From Rhizobium sp. BT03 (GTDB lineage Bacteria > Pseudomonadota > Alphaproteobacteria > Rhizobiales > Rhizobiaceae): DNA of 64,000 nucleotides. The stretch is from NCBI RefSeq assembly GCF_030053155.1, contig NZ_CP125642.1:62001-126000 (forward strand). The letters are read 5' to 3'. The notes beneath the pieces were generated by a model. The model was not told the origin of the DNA. It did not search any database and saw only the letters and a list, made by a program, of their open reading frames with translations. Shown here piece by piece: positions 18,524-26,186 of the stretch; within the stretch, counting starts at the first letter, position 1; each line of letters starts with the position of its first letter. Both the position numbers and the translations under genes were made by a program.

Positions 18524-19063
18524 TCAGTTCTGGGATGCGGGAAGCGCGTGCAGTGGCGCGCAATATTTCGAGTTCTCGTACATCAATGCGACGGTGTCGT
18601 TGGAAACGCGTGTATCCACCACCTGCCCGATGAAGATCGTGTGCGTGCCATAGGGAACGACGCCCATGCGGCGGCAGACGACCGAGGCATGGGCGGTGCC
18701 CAACACCATCATTCCACGCTCATGGCGAACCCAATCGGCAGCGTCGAACCGGCGCTCGGGCGCAATCTTGCCGCTGAAACCTTCCGACACGGCGGCTTGC
18801 CTGTCGGTCAGAATGCTGACCGCGAATTCCGGCACCTCGAGCAGCATGTCATGCAGATAGGTGCGATTGTTCAGGCAGATGAGAAGAGAGGGCGGATCCA
18901 TCGAAAGCGATGTGACGGCCGTTGCCGTCATTCCATGATCCGCACCGTTGCGGCAGGCGGAAATGACCGTCACCGTCGCCGGGAAACGGCGCATGGTCGA
19001 TCGAAACGCATCGCTGATCGGTGCGGGGGCCGGCGCTATGCCGAGGGCAGCAGTGGCAGACAT
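18524..19063 (-). CDS. graD: Flavin reductase component of resorcinol hydroxylase
   Basis: A 179-residue flavin reductase-like FMN/FAD-binding protein (HpaC type) that supplies reduced flavin to GraA. Typical stretches are MRRFPATVTVISA, GMTATAVTSLSMDPPSLLICLN and the C-terminal GTHTIFIGQV. The ATG at 19063 has GGGAGGAAATC in front; an upstream in-frame ATG lacks a comparable site. It is the first gene of graDAFCBE, directly downstream of a promoter with operator-like repeats. Confidence 0.9.
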   Translation of the reverse strand: MSATAALGIAPAPAPISDAFRSTMRRFPATVTVISACRNGADHGMTATAVTSLSMDPPSLLICLNNRTYLHDMLLEVPEFAVSILTDRQAAVSEGFSGKIAPERRFDAADWVRHERGMMVLGTAHASVVCRRMGVVPYGTHTIFIGQVVDTRVSNDTVALMYENSKYCAPLHALPASQN

Positions 19064-19091
19064 GATTTCCTCCCGTGTCTCCTCGAACGTC

Positions 19092-19124
19092 AAATTATTG
19101 CAGTTGCAACTATTGTCAATGCAA
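19092..19124 (-). promoter_or_regulatory. graD promoter with tandem putative GraR operators
   Basis: On the minus strand TTGACA (19119-19114) and TAATTT (19097-19092) form a good sigma-70 promoter with a 16-bp spacer. The inverted repeat TTGCAGTTGCAA (19098-19109) fills that spacer, and a second, weaker copy TTGTCAATGCAA (19113-19124) lies 15 bp further on, overlapping the -35 element. The same pair with the same spacing is found before graK. A MarR-type repressor bound here would block RNA polymerase. Confidence 0.75.
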
Positions 19125-19264
19125 ATTTATAAATCGCGTGGGAAAATGTCTGGTCTGCCCTGCCGTTCTCGGCGGCTGAAAGCCTATCATGTTGTCATCC
19201 CGGCAATTTAGGTGCATGTCGGAGGATGCCTTCAGCAAGCCGAATCCCGCCAGCAGACAGAGAC

Positions 19265-19717
19265 ATGTACAAACTCACCGATTCCGTTCCCTACCTTCTC
19301 AACCGCGCCGGCGTGCGGATAGCCGAGGTATTCTCGCAGAGAATTGCCGAAGACGATCTCAGCGTGGCGATGTACCGGGTTCTGGCCATGCTGAAGGAGC
19401 GCCGGGAGAGCACGCTTGGGGATCTCGCCGACGTCGTCTCCGTCGAGATCTCGACGCTGTCGCGCCTCGTCGGCACGCTGGCTAAGCGCAAGCTGGTGTC
19501 GCGAACACGTCCGGAAGACAATGGCCGTATCGTCATCGTCAGACTGACCCCGCAGGGCGAGGCGCTGACCGAAAAGCTGATGCCGCTTGCCATGGAGCTT
19601 GAACGCACTGCGGTTCAGGGCATGTCGGACGAGGAGGTCGCAGCCCTGAAGAAGGCGCTGCGCCGCATGCACGCCAACCTGCCGGCAATATCCGGAAAGG
19701 GAAAAGTTGCGAGCTGA
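19265..19717 (+). CDS. graR: MarR-family regulator of the gra cluster
   Basis: A 150-residue MarR-type winged-helix regulator: dimerisation helices at both ends, a recognition region around LADVVSVEISTLSRLVGTLAKR, and wing VSRTRPEDNGRIVIVRLT. MarR proteins usually repress and release DNA on binding an aromatic acid, here plausibly gamma-resorcylate. It diverges from graD and is followed by graK. The ATG at 19265 opens the conserved part of the protein; an in-frame ATG at 19226 is an alternative but has almost no spacing from its GGAGG. Confidence 0.9.
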   Translation: MYKLTDSVPYLLNRAGVRIAEVFSQRIAEDDLSVAMYRVLAMLKERRESTLGDLADVVSVEISTLSRLVGTLAKRKLVSRTRPEDNGRIVIVRLTPQGEALTEKLMPLAMELERTAVQGMSDEEVAALKKALRRMHANLPAISGKGKVAS

Positions 19718-19721
19718 AAAG

Positions 19722-19757
19722 TTTGCAGTTGCAAATATTTTATTCGCAAGTATTTAA
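19722..19757 (+). promoter_or_regulatory. graK upstream region with a second pair of GraR-like operators
   Basis: TTTGCAGTTGCAAA (19722-19735) contains the identical 12-bp inverted repeat seen before graD. After the three bases ATA comes a degenerate copy TTTTATTCGCAA (19738-19749), again 15 bp from the first. TTGCAA (19729-19734) and TATTTA (19751-19756) would make a promoter with a 16-bp spacer overlapping both sites. A separate TTGACA at 19776-19781 is a second possible -35. Confidence 0.65.
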
Positions 19758-19917
19758 TAGCGTGTCGTCATTGTCTTGACATCGCCCCCTCGTGGGTGAG
19801 TCTGGCGCTGGGAGGAACCACGCCGGCAATGATCGAGGAGGGTTTGTACATGGATTGACGCGGACCTGCCGCTGGCAGGAGCGTACTTCCTGTACTCAGA
19901 TGTATGGGGAGGGAAAA

Positions 19918-21195
19918 TTGGCCATACAAGATCTCGCTATTTTCAAGGAACGCGTTCGCAGCCCGAATATCATCATCGCCCTTTGCGGTCTGCTGATCCT
20001 GTTCGACGGCTATGACCTGATCGTTTACGGCGCAGTCGCTCCGGCATTGCTCGCCGAAGCCAGCTGGGGCTTGACGCCCGGCATGGTCGGACGCGCTGCC
20101 GCCATCACCCTGTTCGGCATGCTGCTCGGTGCTCTCGTTGCGGGAACGCTCGCTGACAGGATCGGACGCCGCAAGGTCATCATCGGTAGTCTGCTGAGCT
20201 TCTCCATCATGATGATCGGCAGCGGGCTGGCGCCGAACTTTTCCGTTTTCGAGGGCACACGCTTTCTTGCCGGCCTGGGCCTTGGCGCTCTTTTTCCGAC
20301 GGTAACCGCATTGATCATCGAGTTTTCCCCGCCGAAGCGGAAGGCGATGGCCTATTCGATTGCGCTTCTCGGTTATCTCGCCGGCGGCATCATTTCGGGC
20401 ATCCTCGGAATGCTGCTGATACAGAAATACGGATGGCGTCCGCTGATGATCATCGGCGGCGCACCGATCCTACTTCTGCCTTTCTTCATTCGCCTCATCC
20501 CTGAATCTCCCGAATGGCTGGCAACGAAGAACCGCCAGAGCGAAGCCAACCAGATCGCAGACCAGTACGGGCTGCCCAATCCTATCGCCAAGCCTATTGT
20601 ACAGGTCGGCATCCGGTCGCTGTTCTCCGAAGGTCGCCTGCTGCCGACCTTGAACGCATGGGGCATCCACTTCTGTTCGCTGCTGCTGACATTCGGTATG
20701 GTCAACTGGCTTCCGACCATCATGAACAAGATGGGCTATGACCTCGGTTCCGCCCTGCTGTTCTCGGTAACCCTCAATCTCGGAGCCGCAATCGGCCTGC
20801 TGATCGGCGCGAGGATTGCCGACCGCGGCAATGTCAAGATTGTCGTCGCAGGCATGTTTCTGCTCGGAGCCTGCTCGATCTGGCTGCTGACACAGGTGGA
20901 TCAGGGCCTGCAGGTCTATGGTCTCGTCGCACTTGCGGGTACGGGAACGATCGGCACGCAAATCCTCGCCAATATTCTCGTTGGAAACCTCTATCCGGTC
21001 GAGATCCGTGGAACCGGCCTTGGCTTCTCGCTCGGCATCGGCCGTATCGGCGGCATGATAGGACCGGCCATCGGCGGTGCTGTTCTGGGTGCAGGCCTGG
21101 CTCCGCAGTGGAATTTCTACATCTTCGCAACTGTCGGAGCTGTAGGATGCGTCCTTGCGCTCATGACATTGCTCTATCGCAAAAAGGCTGACTGA
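19918..21195 (+). CDS. graK: Aromatic-acid MFS importer of the gra cluster
   Basis: A 425-residue major facilitator of the aromatic acid:H+ symporter type, related to benzoate and 4-hydroxybenzoate carriers: the LFDGYDLIVYGAVAP opening, the GRIGRRKVII-like loop after helix 2 and RLIPESPEWLA in the central loop. It most likely brings in gamma-resorcylate. A TTG at 19918 has GGGGAGGG about seven bases upstream and is taken as the start; an in-frame ATG at 19900 has no ribosome site. The adjoining GraR-type operators support membership of the cluster. Confidence 0.85.
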   Translation: MAIQDLAIFKERVRSPNIIIALCGLLILFDGYDLIVYGAVAPALLAEASWGLTPGMVGRAAAITLFGMLLGALVAGTLADRIGRRKVIIGSLLSFSIMMIGSGLAPNFSVFEGTRFLAGLGLGALFPTVTALIIEFSPPKRKAMAYSIALLGYLAGGIISGILGMLLIQKYGWRPLMIIGGAPILLLPFFIRLIPESPEWLATKNRQSEANQIADQYGLPNPIAKPIVQVGIRSLFSEGRLLPTLNAWGIHFCSLLLTFGMVNWLPTIMNKMGYDLGSALLFSVTLNLGAAIGLLIGARIADRGNVKIVVAGMFLLGACSIWLLTQVDQGLQVYGLVALAGTGTIGTQILANILVGNLYPVEIRGTGLGFSLGIGRIGGMIGPAIGGAVLGAGLAPQWNFYIFATVGAVGCVLALMTLLYRKKAD

Positions 21196-21203
21196 TGGCC
21201 GGA

Positions 21204-21235
21204 TTGTCGGCAGGCCTGACAGGGCCTGCCGGCAA
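21204..21235 (+). terminator. Hairpin downstream of graK
   Basis: TTGTCGGCAGGCC (21204-21216) pairs with GGCCTGCCGGCAA (21223-21235) with one G-T pair; the loop is short. No T-run follows, so it may be a Rho-assisted end or a 3' stabiliser. It starts 9 bases after the graK stop. Confidence 0.55.
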
Positions 21236-21669
21236 TGCAGATTTCGTGGGGCCAGTTCGGCGCTCAAAGCCACGCTTCGGCAACATCGGGCACATTCAAC
21301 GAAGGCGCCGGCTGAAACAAACATCCTGAACGGTGTAATTCAGTAGAATTGAATGCTCGAAATATCGAAATCGCTGGAAGTACTTGCCGGATTTTTACTA
21401 TCGAGCGTCTTTAAACCTTAAGGCGCAATCCCTACGTCCTCCATCGTCATGTCTATCAAGGCGACACCGATGTGAGACCATAACGACCGCACCGTTCCTC
21501 GGTGGGGACGAGGGATCCGCGGTCATTTTCCCAGACAATGAGCAGCCCAAGCGTTCGATACACCCTAGGTGCGTCGAGCCAATAGGCGCGCCATCTCCCC
21601 GTCTTATCAACCAATACCAACCGGGCGGCTATCGGGTGGATGAACCCGTGCGCCCATACGAGAAAAAAG
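21236..21669. other. 434-bp gap, lower GC, no gene seen
   Basis: The stretch is noticeably less GC-rich around 21320-21430 than its neighbours. It has stop codons in all frames; short open frames on the minus strand give no recognisable protein. It probably holds the flotillin-like gene promoter and may be a scar of an old deletion or insertion. Confidence 0.4.
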
Positions 21670-23715
21670 ATGGAAAACCTGCAATATCTTGGTCCGATGG
21701 GATGGAGAGCGATCGTTATCGCCTTTCCGTTCATCGTGGTGGTCATGCTGTTCCGGTGGAGCGGCGTGATCCGCTATATCCCCAACGACAGGCTCGGCAT
21801 TCTCGAAAAGCTGTGGAGTTTTCGCGGCTCCGTCGACAATGGCTTCATCGCGCTCTACGGCGAGGCCGGCTTCCAGCCGGACGTCGTGCGCGGCGGCCTG
21901 CATTTCTTCATGCCGTTCCAGTATTCGATGCATCGCGCCAATCTCGTGACCATTCCGCAGGGCCAGATCGGCTATGTCTTCGCTCGCGATGGCGAGCCGT
22001 TGCCGCCGACCCAGACGCTTGCCTCGAATGTCGACGCCGATGATTTTCAGGATGTGCGCGGCTTTCTGACAAAGGGCGGCCAGAAGGGGCCGCAGCGCAA
22101 GATCCTGCGCGAAGGCACCTATGCCATCAACCTGGCGCAGTTCATCGTGCTGACCGCCCAATCGACCTATGCCGTCAACCTGAACGCGTCGGAACAAAGA
22201 CTGTTTGCCGACATGTCTACCTTGATCACCGAGCGGAATGGCTTCGAGCCCGTCGTCATTCATGACGCCGAGGACCTGATCGGCATCGTTACCATCCATG
22301 ACGGTCCGGCGTTGCCGGATGGCGAGATCATCGCGCCGACCGTTGCCAACAATCCTAGAGATGCAAACTTCCACAATAATTTCCAGGATCCGGAGAAGTT
22401 TCTCAATGCCGGCGGCTATCGCGGCCGGCAATTGCAGGTGCTTGCCGACGGCAGTTATTTCCTCAACCGCATCTTTGCGACCGTCGAACTCGTCGAGAAG
22501 ACGATCATCGACGTCGGCACGGTGGGTGTCGTCGTCTCCTATACCGGCCGGCGGAGCGCGGATATTTCAGGCCAGTCCTATCGTCACGGCGAGCTGGTCG
22601 AGACGGGCGCACGCGGTGTCTGGTCGACGCCGCTTCTGCCGGGCAAATATGCGTTCAACACCTATGCCGGCAATATCATCATCGTGCCGACCACGAACTT
22701 CGTGCTCAAATGGACGAAGGAACAGTTCGGCGAGCACAGGCTGGACGAGAATCTTTCCGAAGTGTCGCTGATCACCAAGGACGCGTTCGAACCGGTGCTG
22801 CCGCTCTCGGTGGTTGTCCATATCGACTATATGAAGGCGCCTCTCGTCGTGCAGCGTTTCGGGGATATCAAGCGGCTGGTCGAACAGACGCTCGATCCGA
22901 TGGTCTCGGCCTATTTCAAGAATATCGCCCAGACCAAGACCTTGATCGAACTGCTGCAGGAGCGCAGCGAAATCCAGCGCAAATCCGGCGACGAAATGCG
23001 CGAGAAGTTTAACTCCTACAGCCTCGAACTGCAGGAAGTGCTGATCGGCACGCCGCGGGCCAACAACGGTCAGAACAGCATCGAGCAGATCCTGATCCAG
23101 CTGCGCGAGCGGCAGATCGCCGTCGAGAAGGTCGAGACCTATAAATTGCAGGAGGCGGCGGCGATCCAGGAGCGCACATTGCGCGAAAAGGAAGCGCTCG
23201 CCGAGCAGCAGGCCAAGATCACGACATCGGCGCTCACCATCGAGATCAGCGAGAACGAAGGCAAGGCGCAACTCGCCCGCACCCGCCAGCAGGCGGAAAC
23301 CATTCAGGTTACCGCCAAGGCCGAAGCGGAAAAGGTGCGGCTTGCCGGCCTGGGTGAGGCCGACCGGATCAAGTCGATCGCACTTGCCGATGCCGAGCGC
23401 ATCAAGGCGACCGGTTTGGCCGATGCCCAGAAGGTGCGCGCCGTCGGTCTGGCGGAAGCAGAAGCCACCGAAAAGAAGGTCGCAGCCTTCGGTGGGCCGG
23501 ATTATCAGCTCCACTCGCAGGTGCTGATGCGCTTCGCCGAGGCGATCGAAAACGGCAGGCTGCCGCTCGTGCCGCAGATCCAGGTCGGCGGCGCCGGCGG
23601 CGAAAAGGGCGCCACCAATGGCCTGGTGGAGATGATGCTGTCGATGCTGGTCGCCGATCGGCTTGGACGGCCTGCTTCACCGGCTGCGGTGCCGGCGCCG
23701 ATCGAGCAGCAGTGA
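21670..23715 (+). CDS. Flotillin-like SPFH-domain membrane protein
   Basis: A 681-residue membrane scaffold-type protein. One hydrophobic helix (about 12-28) anchors the N-terminus. A long region follows with two segments of the SPFH (band 7) kind (KIIDVGTVGVVVSYTG and later LPLSVVVHIDYMKAPLVVQRFGDI). A long alpha-helical coiled coil comes next (about 470-610), rich in Ala/Glu and with near-repeats of an ADRIKAxGLA type. The last 40 residues are Gly/Ala/Pro-rich. It is longer than typical bacterial flotillins (about 500 residues), the extra length lying between the anchor and the second SPFH segment. The ATG at 21670 was preferred over 21640 because it begins close to the helix. Confidence 0.8.
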   Translation: MENLQYLGPMGWRAIVIAFPFIVVVMLFRWSGVIRYIPNDRLGILEKLWSFRGSVDNGFIALYGEAGFQPDVVRGGLHFFMPFQYSMHRANLVTIPQGQIGYVFARDGEPLPPTQTLASNVDADDFQDVRGFLTKGGQKGPQRKILREGTYAINLAQFIVLTAQSTYAVNLNASEQRLFADMSTLITERNGFEPVVIHDAEDLIGIVTIHDGPALPDGEIIAPTVANNPRDANFHNNFQDPEKFLNAGGYRGRQLQVLADGSYFLNRIFATVELVEKTIIDVGTVGVVVSYTGRRSADISGQSYRHGELVETGARGVWSTPLLPGKYAFNTYAGNIIIVPTTNFVLKWTKEQFGEHRLDENLSEVSLITKDAFEPVLPLSVVVHIDYMKAPLVVQRFGDIKRLVEQTLDPMVSAYFKNIAQTKTLIELLQERSEIQRKSGDEMREKFNSYSLELQEVLIGTPRANNGQNSIEQILIQLRERQIAVEKVETYKLQEAAAIQERTLREKEALAEQQAKITTSALTIEISENEGKAQLARTRQQAETIQVTAKAEAEKVRLAGLGEADRIKSIALADAERIKATGLADAQKVRAVGLAEAEATEKKVAAFGGPDYQLHSQVLMRFAEAIENGRLPLVPQIQVGGAGGEKGATNGLVEMMLSMLVADRLGRPASPAAVPAPIEQQ

Positions 23716-23721
23716 TTGCGG

Positions 23722-23744
23722 ACGGGCCGGCTTTGCCGGCCCGT
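23722..23744. terminator. Bidirectional hairpin between convergent genes
   Basis: A perfect 10-bp stem (ACGGGCCGGC, 23722-23731, with 23735-23744) and loop TTT, seven bases after the flotillin-like stop and 13 bases from the stop of the convergent 93-residue gene. Suited to ending both transcripts. Confidence 0.65.
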
Positions 23745-23757
23745 TATGCGCATGGCG

Positions 23758-24039
23758 CTAATGAACCTCTCCACCGGGTTTCGTCCTATTGGAAAATTGG
23801 TGGACGAGCATGATACCCTGCTCGAGGAGCAGCTCGGCCGCCCGCAGATCACGTGGCGCCAGCTCCCCGGATAGGCCTCGGATCGTATTGGCGATGCAGA
23901 TGGAGTTGGCAACGAAGCGGGCGTCGCCCGCGTCTTCGGCTTCCTCGGCGGTTGCCTCAAGGGCATTGGCGACGGTGTCGAGCAGGCTCGAGCGCTCGAC
24001 AAGCGTCATGTCGTTCAGGGTTTTCGATATGCCGTTCAT
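23758..24039 (-). CDS. Small hypothetical protein, 93 residues
   Basis: I do not recognise a family. The product is soluble, acidic and helix-rich (TLVERSSLLDTVANALEATAEEAEDAGD), with two Ala/Leu-rich helices in the second half (RDLRAAELLLEQGIMLVHQF) and no signal peptide. The ATG at 24039 has GAGGAG seven bases in front. It is convergent with the flotillin-like gene and shares orientation with the Nudix gene 172 bp upstream. Confidence 0.65.
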   Translation of the reverse strand: MNGISKTLNDMTLVERSSLLDTVANALEATAEEAEDAGDARFVANSICIANTIRGLSGELAPRDLRAAELLLEQGIMLVHQFSNRTKPGGEVH

Positions 24040-24211
24040 GATTGTCTCCTCGCGCGTGCCCAAGCCGGGTCGCAGCGCCGATTGTCTCGATTGAGTGAGG
24101 CGGCTGTGACTGTCAGATGGAGATGGATGGCCGCAGAAGCAACGCATGGCTGCCGCGCGCCTCATGCATGCATGCGGCGAGACGGGCGGCTGGATCATCA
24201 TTTCGCGCCGC

Positions 24212-24676
24212 TCATTCCTGATGTTTCAGGAGGTCGGCGAGCATCGGTCGCTGCCCTTTCAGGAGTTTTGTGCCCGCCTCGGCCAGGGAAAACCAACCTG
24301 CGCGGTCCACCTCCGGAAAGCTCTTTATCGCTCCCGATCTCGGCGGCCATTCCATTTGAAATTCAGAGCTTCGTATCGTGTTCACGTCCAATACCGGATC
24401 GGCTTCGACCGACCACGCGACGACGATCTTGCCGCCCGGCTGCCGGTATTCGCCGAGCGGAGTGAACATGCCGCCGACGGCGACACCCAGCTCTTCGGCC
24501 GTTTCCCTCATTGCCGCCGCCAACTCATCCTCATCAGGCTCGACCAATCCCTTCGGGATCGACCAGGCAGCTTCGTCCTTCTCCGCCCAGAAGGGGCCGC
24601 CGGGATGGACGAGAAGGACTTCGAAGTCGTTGGACACGCGTCGATAGATGAGAAGTCCGGCGCTGCGGATTGCCAT
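24212..24676 (-). CDS. Nudix hydrolase
   Basis: A 154-residue Nudix enzyme that hydrolyses a nucleoside-diphosphate-linked substrate. The 23-residue Nudix box runs from Gly43 to Val65 with all catalytic positions (G-x5-E-x7-R57-E58-x2-E61-E62-x-G). The PKGLVEPDED and RSAGLLIYRR context resembles small house-cleaning or Ap4A-type enzymes, but the substrate is not readable. It follows the Cys-rich 54-residue gene after 24 nt, with AGAGGG as ribosome site, and is probably co-transcribed with it. Confidence 0.9.
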   Translation of the reverse strand: MAIRSAGLLIYRRVSNDFEVLLVHPGGPFWAEKDEAAWSIPKGLVEPDEDELAAAMRETAEELGVAVGGMFTPLGEYRQPGGKIVVAWSVEADPVLDVNTIRSSEFQMEWPPRSGAIKSFPEVDRAGWFSLAEAGTKLLKGQRPMLADLLKHQE

Positions 24677-24700
24677 CGCCTTGTGCCCTCTTTGCGTCGA

Positions 24701-24865
24701 TCACGAAGCCAGGCATTCCTCGCAAATGCCGCAGCCGTCGTCGTCCATCCACCGGCGCCGGCGCTCGCAGCACAGGCAAACACGGCCATCGGCCTGGTCT
24801 TTTGTGTCTTCCGGCGGAATGATCTCGATCGCCGTATCGAGTTGCGTGTCAGCCACAAGTTCCAT
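24701..24865 (-). CDS. Small Cys-rich, zinc-ribbon-like protein (54 residues)
   Basis: A short frame with a proper ribosome site (GGAG, seven bases before the ATG) ending in TGA just upstream of the Nudix gene. After an acidic N-terminal half the second half carries six cysteines at 30, 32, 33, 45, 48 and 51 (CxCC-x11-CxxCxxC), with a basic stretch (ERRRRW) between the two clusters, as in small zinc ribbons. No family name is recalled. Its pairing with a Nudix enzyme suggests an RNA- or nucleotide-related role, which is inference. Confidence 0.65.
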   Translation of the reverse strand: MELVADTQLDTAIEIIPPEDTKDQADGRVCLCCERRRRWMDDDGCGICEECLAS

Positions 24866-25002
24866 CTCGTCGCTCCATCAGTCTGTTGACTTGAGATAGG
24901 AGCGGCGAGCGATGTCGGCAAGTTCTCGACACCGGCCAGCGGGCTCAGTGAAAGTCGCGCGCTTTCTGCTGGGGGGCGTTTCCCGTGCCGGGGGTGGCGA
25001 TG

Positions 25003-25401
25003 TCACTCGCCTGTCGGAATACGGGCGATGACCTTTATCTCGAAATCGAAGCCGGCGAGCCAGTTGACGCCGAGCGCAGTCCAGTTCGGATAGGGCGGCT
25101 TGCTGAAAATCTCCTGCTTGACCGCCATGATGGTTGCGAACTGGTTTTCAGGGTCGGTGTGGAAGGTGGTGACGTCGACGATATCATCCGGCGTACAGCC
25201 GGCGGCACTGAGCGTCGCCTTCAGATTTTCAAAGGCCAGCCTTACCTGGCACTCGAAATCGGGTTCGGGTGTGCCATCCGAACGGCTGCCGACCTGTCCG
25301 GACACAAACAGCAGATCACCGGAACGGATGGCGGCGGAATAGCCGTGCTCTTCGTAAAGAGCGTGTCTGTCGGCAGGAAAGATTGCTTCGCGGCGGGTCA
25401 T
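25003..25401 (-). CDS. RidA/YjgF-family protein
   Basis: A 132-residue RidA-like protein. Family markers are SGDLLFVSGQVG near the N-terminus, AFENLKATLSAAGCTPDDIVDVTTF in the middle and PNWTALGVNWLAGFDFEIKVIARI at the end. The classical RidA arginine region reads differently here (PYPNWTALGV), so enamine deaminase activity is uncertain; the Rid superfamily has several subfamilies. The ATG at 25401 has GAGACCGG in front. It diverges from a TetR gene across a spacer with three operator-like palindromes. Confidence 0.85.
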   Translation of the reverse strand: MTRREAIFPADRHALYEEHGYSAAIRSGDLLFVSGQVGSRSDGTPEPDFECQVRLAFENLKATLSAAGCTPDDIVDVTTFHTDPENQFATIMAVKQEIFSKPPYPNWTALGVNWLAGFDFEIKVIARIPTGE

Positions 25402-25475
25402 TCCGGTCTCTCTTCTTTGTTGGCAACGACCGATCAACGCGGCATCACGCTTCACAGGGTTGCACGCTCTTTGAT

Positions 25476-25539
25476 ATACGGTGCGTATGTGTAGTATTCA
25501 GCATACGCGGCGTATGTCAATCTTATATACGCTGCGTAT
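25476..25539. promoter_or_regulatory. Three copies of an ATACG(C)-N-GCGTAT operator
   Basis: Three 13-bp palindromes: ATACGGTGCGTAT (25476-25488), ATACGCGGCGTAT (25503-25515) and ATACGCTGCGTAT (25527-25539). Centre spacings are 27 and 24 bp. Consensus ATACGC-N-GCGTAT, usually followed by GT. They fill the RidA-TetR divergent promoter region and are very probably the binding sites of the TetR protein. Confidence 0.8.
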
Positions 25540-25557
25540 GTGAATTTGAGGGGTCGG

Positions 25558-26151
25558 ATGGCGAAACCACGCAACGAAACCATGCAGGAAAACCGGCTCA
25601 AATTGATCGCGGCGGCGCGAAAGGCGTTTGCCGAAAAGGGATACGCTGCAGCCTCGATGGACGAGCTGACGGCGGATGCCGGCCTGACACGCGGCGCGCT
25701 TTACCACAATTTCGGAGACAAGCGCGGGCTGCTGGCGGCGGTCGTCGAGCAGATCGACACTGAGATGGCGGCGCGCGCCAAAGAGATCGGGGCTCGGGCG
25801 GGCAATGATTGGCAGGGCCTGCTCGCCGAGGCGGCGGCCTACATCGAGATGGCGCTCAATCCGGAAGTCCAACGCATCGTTCTGCTCGACGGACCGGCGG
25901 TGCTGGGCGATCCCTCGCAATGGCCGAGCCAGAACACCTGTCTGCAGGTGACCAAGAGGGCCGTGGAGCACCTGATCGCACAAGGCATCCTCAAGCCGCT
26001 TGACGCCGAGGCGACGGCCCGGTTGCTGAGCGGCGTGGCGCTCAATGCGGCTCTCTGGATCGCCGCCAGCGAAAATCCGCAAAGCGTGCTGCCGAAAGCC
26101 GTCGAGGCCTTTCATGCCTTGGCTGCAGGTCTGCTTTTGCAGCGCTTGTGA
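25558..26151 (+). CDS. TetR-family transcriptional regulator
   Basis: A 197-residue TetR-type repressor. The N-terminal helix-turn-helix is clear (AFAEKGYAAASMDELTADAGLTRGALYHNFGDKRGLL); the C-terminal ligand domain resembles the TetR_C group found in AcrR-like and YxaF-like proteins. The ATG at 25558 with GAGGGG upstream is taken as the start; a GTG at 25540 would overlap the last operator. Likely target: itself and the divergent RidA gene. Confidence 0.9.
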   Translation: MAKPRNETMQENRLKLIAAARKAFAEKGYAAASMDELTADAGLTRGALYHNFGDKRGLLAAVVEQIDTEMAARAKEIGARAGNDWQGLLAEAAAYIEMALNPEVQRIVLLDGPAVLGDPSQWPSQNTCLQVTKRAVEHLIAQGILKPLDAEATARLLSGVALNAALWIAASENPQSVLPKAVEAFHALAAGLLLQRL

Positions 26152-26186
26152 TTTGTTGGCAATGCCGGCGGACCGTTCGCGGCAGG

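Noticed and set aside
21456..21746. A 96-codon minus-strand frame in the gap before the flotillin-like gene
   Set aside because: No ribosome site, no recognisable protein, and it runs into the flotillin-like gene on the other strand.
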